Source of the DNA: HGM04593 sp964485215
Lineage (GTDB): Bacteria; Bacteroidota; Bacteroidia; Bacteroidales; Bacteroidaceae
Length of the DNA: 11,609 bases
Assembly: GCA_964485215.1 (NCBI GenBank)
Contig: CAZAIM010000082.1
Location: 1-11,609, forward strand
Direction of reading: 5' to 3'
Below the pieces are notes generated by a model, which made no database searches, was not told where the DNA came from, and saw only the letters and a program-made list of their open reading frames with translations. Below are positions 1 to 6,096 of this stretch, piece after piece; within the stretch, counting starts at the first letter, position 1; each line of letters begins with the position of its first letter. The position numbers were made by a program, and so were the translations under genes.

Positions 1-22
1 TTTGTCTTGCGCAAATCTAAGG

Positions 23-86
23 TTCGCATGAGGAGCACTGTTTTTTTTAAATTAAGCTATCATTTTTTCACTCCTCTATTATTATA
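23..86. repeat. Direct repeat copy 1 (left)
   Basis: This is the first copy of a roughly 65-bp repeat whose second copy lies at 246-312. It begins with TTCGCATGAGGAGCACTG, continues with a run of eight T, then AAATTAA, GCTATCATTTTTTCA and CTCCTCTATTAT. It differs from copy 2 by a few one- to three-base indels in the homopolymer and near the right end. Unlike copy 2, it lacks the left hairpin arm GCTCCTC, so the shared sequence starts exactly at the hairpin loop. The pair is read directly from the sequence. The family is not recognised; a miniature transposable or intergenic palindromic repeat is the likeliest class. Confidence 0.8.
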
Positions 87-109
87 GAAGAGGGGGACCG
101 CTTGCGGTG

Positions 110-223
110 GAGGAGTAAAATTATATAGAACTCACGTTAAATAGGGCTTGACATAGAGGCTGACACAAAGTAATATAACGTGAGTTCGATATAAGAAATC
201 TTAGATACACATTCCTACTCCTC
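110..223. repeat. Nested inverted repeat between the direct repeats
   Basis: The outer arms are GAGGAGTA (110-117) and TACTCCTC (216-223). The inner arms are 121-139 (TTATATAGAACTCACGTTA) and 176-194, which pair at 18 of 19 positions. Small perfect hairpins sit just outside the structure: ACCGC/GCGGT at 97-108 and GTCAC/GTGAC at 225-237. The layout resembles a MITE-like palindromic element or an invertible segment. No transposase or recombinase gene is present in the window. Confidence 0.7.
148..176 (+). promoter_or_regulatory. Candidate sigma70-like promoter inside the inverted repeat
   Basis: TTGACA (148-153) is separated by 17 bp from TAATAT (171-176), close to the general bacterial consensus. 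It lies in the spacer between the inner inverted-repeat arms and points toward the terminator-like hairpin at 239-272. The spacing and the match are visible. Activity is uncertain because Bacteroidota primary sigma factors prefer a different consensus, so this could be chance or a sign of foreign origin. Confidence 0.3.
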
Positions 224-238
224 AGTCACTACGTGACA

Positions 239-272
239 GCTCCTCTTCGCATGAGGAGCACTGTTTTTTTTT
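239..272 (+). terminator. Intrinsic terminator-like hairpin in repeat block
   Basis: GCTCCTC (239-245) pairs perfectly with GAGGAGC (253-259) around a 7-nt loop, followed after ACTG by a run of nine T. It has the form of a rho-independent terminator for plus-strand transcription, either from the internal candidate promoter or from a gene left of the window. Confidence 0.5.
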
Positions 273-312
273 AAATTAAAGCTATCATTTTTTCAGTCCT
301 CCTCTATTATAA
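246..312. repeat. Direct repeat copy 2 (right)
   Basis: This is the second copy of the repeat at 23-86. Its right edge coincides with the point where recognisable OPT transporter coding sequence stops. The last eight codons of that minus-strand frame and its stop are supplied by this repeat. On the minus strand both copies contain a TATAAT-like box, GAGGAG and an ATG in that order, giving only mini-frames of a few codons. Confidence 0.8.
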
Positions 313-1157
313 TGGGTCAGCAGTTCATCGCCGAAAAGGAGATTCATTCCCGGAATAATGAGCAGCCACACAGCCAGAGAACCGGCGCAGATGATAATCG
401 CATACTTCAGTCCTATGATACAGCCAAGACCAAGTACAGCAGCACCGGTATTTATCTTCAGCACCACCTTAGCCTTGTCGGCAAGCAGTTCTCCCCAGTA
501 GCACACACGGGTTGTGACATTCTCGCTCCACCAGCCGAACGTAGCAACAATAAAATCGTAAAGTCCGCCAATGAGACCGGCTATGAGCAATGGCTTCGCC
601 TGACCGCCTCCCTTCTCACTCGAAATAAGCACCTGGGTACTTGCCGTGGCCTCGGGGAATGGATACTCCCCATGCTTGTCCTTGACAAAATATTTACGGA
701 AAGGAATAAGGAAAAGGATGCCAAGGATTCCTCCGAGCAACGAGCTGAAGAACATCTGCATAAAATCAACCGTCATTTCGGGATATTCCTCCTGCAGGAT
801 ATAAAGCGCAGGGAGGGTAAATATCGCACCTGCAACTATTACACCCGAACAGGCACCGATAGACTGTATTATCACATTCTCGCCAAGTGCGCCCTTGCGC
901 TTGGCGAGGCTCGAAACACCAACGGCAATAATAGCAATGGGAATGGCAGCCTCAAACACCTGCCCGACCTTGAGACCAAGATAGGCCGTCGCTGCCGAGA
1001 ACAGCACAGCCATAGCTATACCCCAGGAAAGAGACCAGGCATTAACTTCGGGATAGGACTTTTCCGGTGACATCACAGGTTTATACTCTTCACCCTCCTT
1101 CAATGGACGGAAGGCATTTTCGGGCAAGCCCGCAGAATTTTCTTTTTCGTTACTCAT
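285..1157 (-). pseudogene. OPT-family oligopeptide transporter, 3'-truncated
   Basis: This frame encodes the N-terminal part of an oligopeptide-transporter (OPT) family membrane protein, which imports peptides or metal chelates across the inner membrane. Recognisable features are a soluble lead of about 40 residues, a first helix running into AYLGLKVGQVFEAAIPIAI (residues 58-76), a second glycine-rich helix region (about 95-120), and the conserved EYPFPEATASTQVL (164-177). Further helices follow to about residue 277. Bacterial members are usually around 600-670 residues; this frame has 290, and the last eight (from Tyr283) are encoded by the repeat at 246-312. The C-terminal half is therefore missing and the product is unlikely to transport. 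The ATG at 1157 fits the family N-terminus and is preceded by an A-rich leader. The remainder could lie beyond the left edge if the repeat block is an insertion. A chimeric assembly join is the main alternative. Family assignment is confident; the cause of truncation is not known. Confidence 0.82.
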
Positions 1158-1171
1158 TTTGCTTTTTTTTG

Positions 1172-1179
1172 CAAATTTA
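1172..1179 (-). promoter_or_regulatory. Possible -7 element for the OPT gene
   Basis: On the minus strand this reads TAAATTTG, an exact match to the Bacteroidota TAnnTTTG -7 element, 14 nt before the OPT start codon. No good -33 TTTG was found at the expected distance, so confidence is low. The 102-nt gap after the helicase stop allows independent transcription. Confidence 0.3.
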
Positions 1180-1259
1180 AGAAGTTATTTGAGAAGTTGT
1201 TTAAATTTATATCGCCATTTTTATTGGAAATTCGAGAGGGCTGTCCCAAAGCTGCCGTA

Positions 1260-2597
1260 TTAAAGACGGGCAGGCATAACAACGGTTCTCACCCCCTTGA
1301 TTTTCTCGCCTTCGACCTTTTTCAGCACTCCTCTCATTCTGTTGAGCCTGACAGCGACATAGGAATAATTGTCAAAGACAAGTATCGGGCCCACCTCGTC
1401 GGGTGCAAGCCCCCCCTTCTTTATAAAGAAACCTGCAAGGTCGCCACGGCTTATCTTATCGCGTTTGCCCTTACCCACATACAGAGCAGTCCAAACAGGT
1501 GCCGGCGGCAACAGGGCACGCTTAGGCAAAGCATATTCTGTGAGTTCGGAAGGCACAAATTCGGGCAGTTCCTTGTTCTCGAAAGTCATCATATACACAG
1601 CACCGTCGGCCTCCCAACGGGCAGTGCGTCCGTTGCGGTGGGTGAAGATTTCGGCAGAGAGGGCACGCTGATAGTGCACAACATGTTTAACATCCTTTAT
1701 ATCAAGCCCACGCGCTGCAAGGTCGGTACTGACAAGAATATTGGAACAGCCTGCTGTGAACCTGTAAAGAGCAAGTTCACGCGCTTTCTGTTCCATTGCA
1801 CCGTTGTAGGCAACACACTGGAGCGACGCTTTTGTAAGGAACCTGTATACTTCATCCACGGTCTCGCGGAAATTGCAGAAAACGATGGCAGGCTCGCCAC
1901 CGAAGGAGCACAGCAGGGAGAAAAGCTTTTCCAGACGCTTGTCAGGTGTTGTTGTTATGGTGTAGAATGATGTGCGTGCCTTAGGTTGCTCACTCCCCTC
2001 ACGATAATCGAGTTTCCCTACACCGGCAGCACCGGCAAATTGCGGAATCTCGGCAGCATCGGTGGCCGAAAGGAGAAAACGCGATGTCACTGACGGAAGT
2101 TTTTCCACGAGTTTCGACATCTCTTCTTGAAAGCCCATTTCCAGGCATTTATCAAATTCATCTATAACAAGATGAGTACATTTGTCTACAGCAAAGGTAG
2201 AGCGTCCGATATGGTCGAGAAGGCGGCCGGGAGTGCCCACGACCACTGCAGGAGAAGCACCGCTGAAGGATGCAACCTCCTGGTCAACAGGACGACCACC
2301 ATAAAGGGCAATCATCTGGAACGGAGTGGACATTGCACGCCACACCTCAAATACCTGTCTGGCAAGTTCGCGCGATGGCAATACAATTATTGCCTGTACA
2401 CCCTTTACCGACGGACTGAGCCTCTCGAGCAACGGCAGAAGAAAAGCAAGCGTTTTTCCCGTGCCTGTTGGCGAGAGAAGTACCATACTGCCATTACTGC
2501 GACAATGCTCAATGGCTGCCGACTGCATACCATTGAGTCTCTCTATATCAAGCTTGCGCAAGGCAAGCAACTGGTTTTCGTTCAGTTTCATACTCAT
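1260..2597 (-). CDS. DbpA-like DEAD-box ATP-dependent RNA helicase
   Basis: This is a cytoplasmic ATP-dependent RNA helicase of the DEAD-box superfamily, probably acting in rRNA/ribosome maturation or RNA unwinding. In order the protein shows motif I SPTGTGKT, PSRELA (Ia), TPGR (Ib), motif II as DEFD at 2151-2162 instead of DEAD, motif III SAT, then in the second RecA domain STDLAARGLD (V) and HRNGRTAR (VI). The C-terminal ~70 residues (WTALYVGKGKRDKISRGDL onward) resemble the DbpA RNA-binding domain, which in E. coli DbpA targets 23S rRNA helix 92; that specificity is inferred here. Length is about 445 residues, normal for the group. Three in-frame ATGs exist (2603, 2597, 2591). I chose 2597 because it forms an ATGA overlap with the sulfatase stop, suggesting translational coupling; 2603 would add two residues. 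The Phe in motif II is a known type of variation and the Asp/Glu residues are retained, so activity is expected. Confidence 0.9.
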   Translation of the reverse strand: MSMKLNENQLLALRKLDIERLNGMQSAAIEHCRSNGSMVLLSPTGTGKTLAFLLPLLERLSPSVKGVQAIIVLPSRELARQVFEVWRAMSTPFQMIALYGGRPVDQEVASFSGASPAVVVGTPGRLLDHIGRSTFAVDKCTHLVIDEFDKCLEMGFQEEMSKLVEKLPSVTSRFLLSATDAAEIPQFAGAAGVGKLDYREGSEQPKARTSFYTITTTPDKRLEKLFSLLCSFGGEPAIVFCNFRETVDEVYRFLTKASLQCVAYNGAMEQKARELALYRFTAGCSNILVSTDLAARGLDIKDVKHVVHYQRALSAEIFTHRNGRTARWEADGAVYMMTFENKELPEFVPSELTEYALPKRALLPPAPVWTALYVGKGKRDKISRGDLAGFFIKKGGLAPDEVGPILVFDNYSYVAVRLNRMRGVLKKVEGEKIKGVRTVVMPARL

Positions 2598-4165
2598 TTG
2601 CATTTTACATGATACCCTCTTGTATTCCGTATCCTCTCAAGCTCCTCTTTAAAGCCGTTCACCAGCGTGGGATTCTCGTTGGCAACATTATTTTTTTCGT
2701 CAAATTCGCCGTCAACCATCTTATACAGCTGTGGCGCAGTTGAATACCCGGTCTCAATCTTAGGCCCCCAGGGAACCATTGCAGGCCCTCCCTTAGGTTC
2801 GATATATTTCCAGCCGGACATTATTAGCGAAAGGGTATGATTGGCAGCCATGCCCACCGTAAACGGACGACCGGCATCACCTGCACCCAGCCATGTGGAT
2901 ACTTCCGCCGGAGAACCGTCGGGCGATAGCGGCTTGCCGCTCCCCACTCCGGCAACAACAGCCATAACATCTAAGAAATCAATCTGCGACACAAGCCCTT
3001 CCACTACAGCTGGTTCCTTAATCCTTGCAGGCCAATGAACTATAAAAGGCACACGAGTGCCACCCTCGAACGTGCTGTATTTGCCACCACGCAGACCACC
3101 GGTGGGGGAATGTTCGCCGGCAAGCTGCTCAGCCCCGTCGTCGTAGCCATCGTCGAGGACAGACCCGTTATCGCTTGTAAGTATAATCAATGTATTGTCG
3201 AGAACTCCCTGTTCCTCAAGTGCACGCACCACCTCACCCACGCACCAGTCGAACTGGGCTATTGCATCGCCACGCAAACCCATAGTGCTTGCCCCACGGA
3301 AACGGGGATGCGGAAAACGAGGGACGTGTATATCATTGGTAGCAAAATAGATGAAAAACCTTCGCTCACTATTTGCTTTAATAAAATCGACAGCTCTTGC
3401 CGTAATGCTGTCGGCTATATTCTCATCCTTCCACAGAGCCTTGCCACCACCCTTCATATACCCGATGCGGCCTATTCCGTTGACAATGGACATATCGTGG
3501 CCGTGCGAGTGCTTCAGGTTATACAGCAGTTCGGGATTCTCACGCCCTGTAGGCTCACCGTCGAAATTCTTGCGGTAACTGACATATATAGGCTCTTCGG
3601 AATCGTAGCCGGCAACCCTGCCGTTCTCAATGAAAACGCAAGGCACCCTGTCGGCCGTTGCTGCCATAATATATGAACTGTCGAAGCCAATATCTGCCAA
3701 AGCCGGCGAAATCGGCATGTTCCAATCCTGCCCTCCACTTACCGCGCCAAGCCCAAGATGCCACTTACCGAAGGCGGCCGTCACATAACCGGCCTCCTTG
3801 AACACATCGGCAACAGTATATTGGCCGGGGGCAACAATCATGGCAGCATCACCTGCTGCAACATCGGTGCCCGGCTTGCGCCAAGGATACTCTCCGGTAA
3901 GCAAAGAATAGCGCGAAGGGGTGCTCGTTGAAGCAACAGAATGAGCATTCGCAAAACGCAAGCCATTTGCAGCCAAGTTATTCACATTAGGAGTATTAAC
4001 ACCTACTGCACCATAGCATTCGAGGTCTCCATAACCTATATCATCGGCATATATCAGCACGACATTGGGGGAAGCACCCTCCTGAGCCGATTCCTGCCCT
4101 TGAGCCTGCGCTAAAAAAGGCGGAATCAGCGACAACGAAAGAAGCCCGGCATCCAGTTTGTTCAT
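2594..4165 (-). CDS. Secreted S1-family sulfatase (arylsulfatase A type)
   Basis: This is a 523-residue sulfatase of the alkaline-phosphatase-like superfamily that hydrolyses sulfate esters, probably on glycans outside the cytoplasm. It starts with a signal-peptide-like stretch (MNKLDAGLLSLSLIPPFLAQAQG). It continues with the metal-binding NVVLIYADDIGYGD (Asp41, Asp42) and the formylglycine motif STPSR with Ser81 as the residue to be oxidised. GKWHLG, the NDIH histidine and TSDNG metal ligands follow. The serine-type motif implies activation by a radical-SAM anaerobic sulfatase-maturating enzyme, which is not in the window. An upstream ATG at 4303 would extend the protein by 46 residues, but that segment spans predicted promoters on both strands and precedes an excellent signal peptide, so ATG 4165 is preferred. 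Substrate cannot be assigned. No SusC/SusD pair or glycoside hydrolase is adjacent. The stop overlaps the helicase start (ATGA). Family assignment is confident. Confidence 0.92.
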   Translation of the reverse strand: MNKLDAGLLSLSLIPPFLAQAQGQESAQEGASPNVVLIYADDIGYGDLECYGAVGVNTPNVNNLAANGLRFANAHSVASTSTPSRYSLLTGEYPWRKPGTDVAAGDAAMIVAPGQYTVADVFKEAGYVTAAFGKWHLGLGAVSGGQDWNMPISPALADIGFDSSYIMAATADRVPCVFIENGRVAGYDSEEPIYVSYRKNFDGEPTGRENPELLYNLKHSHGHDMSIVNGIGRIGYMKGGGKALWKDENIADSITARAVDFIKANSERRFFIYFATNDIHVPRFPHPRFRGASTMGLRGDAIAQFDWCVGEVVRALEEQGVLDNTLIILTSDNGSVLDDGYDDGAEQLAGEHSPTGGLRGGKYSTFEGGTRVPFIVHWPARIKEPAVVEGLVSQIDFLDVMAVVAGVGSGKPLSPDGSPAEVSTWLGAGDAGRPFTVGMAANHTLSLIMSGWKYIEPKGGPAMVPWGPKIETGYSTAPQLYKMVDGEFDEKNNVANENPTLVNGFKEELERIRNTRGYHVKCK

Positions 4166-4206
4166 ACAAGATTCTGTTTTTCGGCACGAAAATAACCATT
4201 CTGCAC

Positions 4207-4241
4207 CAAATATAAAAAATAGAGCGGCTGCAAAAATCAAA
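4207..4241 (-). promoter_or_regulatory. Candidate Bacteroidota promoter for sulfatase-helicase
   Basis: The minus strand carries TATATTTG (4207-4214), an exact TAnnTTTG -7 element, 41 nt before the sulfatase ATG. Two possible -33 TTTG elements lie upstream, at 4231-4234 (16-bp spacer) and 4238-4241 (23-bp spacer); neither is at the favoured 19-21 bp. Its position supports the shorter sulfatase start. Confidence 0.5.
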
Positions 4242-4259
4242 TTCTGCCAAATTGACACA

Positions 4260-4287
4260 TTTGTCACACAAAAAAAGATTATCTTTG
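4260..4287 (+). promoter_or_regulatory. Candidate promoter for grpE-dnaJ-folC
   Basis: TATCTTTG (4280-4287) matches the TAnnTTTG -7 element exactly, with TTTG at 4260-4263 upstream. The 16-bp spacer is short for this class. The predicted transcript would have a leader of about 60 nt before grpE. A short dyad, TGACA/TGTCA (4253-4257 and 4262-4266), overlaps the -33 region and could be an operator. No CIRCE element was seen. Confidence 0.5.
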
Positions 4288-4355
4288 CCGGAGATTCTGC
4301 CAAAAACTCATTGGCAAGCTATTTGTTATAATAAAGACAGAAAAAAATTACAGAT

Positions 4356-4937
4356 ATGAGCGAAAAGGAAAAGGAGATTTTAGAGGATGCTGTCAACGAG
4401 ACTGTCGACAGCACAAACGAGGATGTTGAAGCCGGCGAAAACCAGCAGAAGGAAGAGACAGAACTGACAGCCGAGGAGAAGTTACAGAAAGAACTGGATG
4501 AAGCCAACGAGAAGGTTGCGGCACTCGAAGACAAGTACCTGCGCCAGGTTGCCGAATTTGACAACTACCGCAAACGTACGATGAAAGAGAAGGCCGAATT
4601 AATAAAAAACGGTGGCGAACGTGCCATAGAGTCAATTCTGCCAGTACTCGATGACTTTGAACGCGCACTCTGCAACCTTGCAAAGGATGAGAATGCAGCA
4701 GAAATAATGACCGGTGTAGAACTCATCTACAACAAGTTCACAGGAATATTGAAGCAGAACGGCCTGCAGAAGATTGAGACCGAAGGGGCAGACTTCAACA
4801 CCGATTTCCACGAGGCTATTGCAATGGTCCCTACACCTGACGAGGCCATGAAAGGCAAGGTACTCGACTGTATACAAACAGGTTATACATTGAACGATAA
4901 AGTAATACGTCACGCAAAGGTTGCTGTTGGCGAATAA
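4356..4937 (+). CDS. grpE: GrpE, nucleotide exchange factor of DnaK
   Basis: GrpE is a cytoplasmic homodimer that releases ADP from DnaK during the chaperone cycle. The 193-residue product fits the family length. It has an acidic, glutamate-rich N-terminus followed by a long helix (about residues 35-70) and the conserved YLRQVAEFDNYRKRT entry to the head region. The C-terminal beta-domain signature runs from FHEAIAMVPTPDE through GKVLDCIQTGYTLNDKVIRHAKVAV. ATG 4356 follows an A-rich stretch and gives the expected N-terminus. dnaJ starts 11 nt after the stop, so the two are cotranscribed and their products act together on DnaK. dnaK itself is not in the window. Confidence 0.97.
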   Translation: MSEKEKEILEDAVNETVDSTNEDVEAGENQQKEETELTAEEKLQKELDEANEKVAALEDKYLRQVAEFDNYRKRTMKEKAELIKNGGERAIESILPVLDDFERALCNLAKDENAAEIMTGVELIYNKFTGILKQNGLQKIETEGADFNTDFHEAIAMVPTPDEAMKGKVLDCIQTGYTLNDKVIRHAKVAVGE

Positions 4938-4948
4938 GTTTGGACAAT

Positions 4949-6085
4949 ATGGCAAAAAGAGATTACTATGAAGTGCTTGGTGTCGACAGGAACGCATCGG
5001 CAAACGACATAAAGAAAGCATACCGCAAACTGGCTATACAGTACCACCCCGACAAGAACCCCGACGACAAGAACGCCGAGGAGAAGTTCAAGGAAGCAGC
5101 TGAGGCTTACAGCGTGCTCAGCGACCCCGACAAGAAAGCGCGTTACGACCAGTTTGGACACGAAGGCTTGAGCGGAGCTGCCGGAGGCGGCTTCAACGGT
5201 GGCGGTATGGACTTGAACGACATTTTTTCAATGTTCGGCGACATTTTCGGCGGACGTGGAGGATTCGGCGGTTTCGGCGGCAACGCCGGCCCGCAACGGT
5301 TCCGCGGCAGCGACCTCAGAGTAAAGGCCAAGCTCACGCTCGAAGAGGTTGCCAAAGGTGTCACAAAGAAATACAAGCTTAAGAAATATGTCCCTTGCAG
5401 CCATTGCGGCGGCAGCGGAGCAGAGGGCAACGCTACAGAGACCTGCCCCGACTGCAAAGGAACCGGACGCGTGGTGCGCACGCAACAAAGTTTCTTCGGA
5501 ATGATGCGCACCGAGGTTGCCTGTCCACGATGCAACGGACAAGGCAAGATTATAAAGAACAAATGCCCCCATTGTAACGGCGACGGAGTTGTCTTGGGCG
5601 AAGAGGTTGTCGATGTAAACATACCGGCAGGCGTTTACGAGGGCATGCAGCTGTCTATGCGTGGCAAAGGAAATGCCGGCAAGCAGAACGGCATAAACGG
5701 CGACCTGCTAATAATCATCGAGGAGGAGAGCCACCCTACACTTATACGCGACGAGAACGACCTCATATACAGCCTGTTGCTCGACATTCCCACTGCCACA
5801 CTCGGCGGCGCGGTAGAGATTCCCACCATCGATGGCAAGGTAAGGGTAACCATCGACTCCGGAACACAGCCCGGCAAAGTACTCCGCCTGCGCGGAAAGG
5901 GCTTGCCTGCACTCAACGGATACGGTCACGGCGACATTGTAATCAATGTAAGCGTTTACATTCCCGAGACACTCTCAAAGGACGAGAAGAAAACTATCGA
6001 GAGTTTCAAGAACTCTGACAACTTCAGGCCAAGCGAAGGAATAAGAGACAAGATATTCCGCCGCTTCAGGAACTTTTTCGACTAA
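4949..6085 (+). CDS. dnaJ: DnaJ (Hsp40) co-chaperone
   Basis: DnaJ binds unfolded substrates and stimulates the DnaK ATPase in the cytoplasm. The 378-residue product has the full type I layout. The J domain carries HPD at residues 33-35 (in QYHPDKNP). A Gly/Phe-rich linker spans about 72-113. Four CxxCxGxG zinc motifs lie between about 150 and 213: CSHCGGSG, CPDCKGTG, CPRCNGQG and CPHCNGDG. The C-terminal substrate-binding and dimerisation domains follow. The start is ATG 4949, giving MAKRDYYEVLGV, the usual DnaJ N-terminus; an in-frame TTG nine bases upstream is not needed. It lies 11 nt after grpE and 11 nt before folC, forming one operon with them. Nothing is missing or altered. Confidence 0.97.
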   Translation: MAKRDYYEVLGVDRNASANDIKKAYRKLAIQYHPDKNPDDKNAEEKFKEAAEAYSVLSDPDKKARYDQFGHEGLSGAAGGGFNGGGMDLNDIFSMFGDIFGGRGGFGGFGGNAGPQRFRGSDLRVKAKLTLEEVAKGVTKKYKLKKYVPCSHCGGSGAEGNATETCPDCKGTGRVVRTQQSFFGMMRTEVACPRCNGQGKIIKNKCPHCNGDGVVLGEEVVDVNIPAGVYEGMQLSMRGKGNAGKQNGINGDLLIIIEEESHPTLIRDENDLIYSLLLDIPTATLGGAVEIPTIDGKVRVTIDSGTQPGKVLRLRGKGLPALNGYGHGDIVINVSVYIPETLSKDEKKTIESFKNSDNFRPSEGIRDKIFRRFRNFFD

Positions 6086-6096
6086 AAAATAGAAAA

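Noticed and set aside
1..87. Open plus-strand frame from the left edge ending at TAG 85-87
   Set aside because: It runs through the T-rich direct repeat and gives a low-complexity translation. It cannot be supported as a gene end.
23..312. CRISPR array
   Set aside because: There are only two copies of a long, AT-rich repeat and no regular spacers. The structure is a composite palindrome rather than an array.
312..1070. Long plus-strand open frame opposite the OPT gene
   Set aside because: The minus strand encodes clear OPT motifs. The opposite frame has no recognisable domain and an unnatural composition.
1238..1250. GGGCTGTCCCAAA, resembling an insertion-sequence end
   Set aside because: Only one copy is present, with no partner arm or transposase nearby. 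It is probably chance.
1197..1970. Long plus-strand open frame opposite the helicase
   Set aside because: All helicase motifs are on the minus strand, and this frame shows no family signature.
4166..4303. A 46-residue N-terminal extension of the sulfatase from an upstream ATG
   Set aside because: The extension would place a hydrophobic segment before a good signal peptide and overlaps predicted promoters on both strands. The internal ATG at 4165 fits the family better.
4166..4355. CIRCE heat-shock operator upstream of grpE
   Set aside because: No TTAGCACTC-N9-GAGTGCTAA inverted repeat is present.
4940..4948. TTG start adding three residues to DnaJ
   Set aside because: ATG at 4949 gives the canonical MAKRDYYEVLGV N-terminus, so the TTG is unnecessary.
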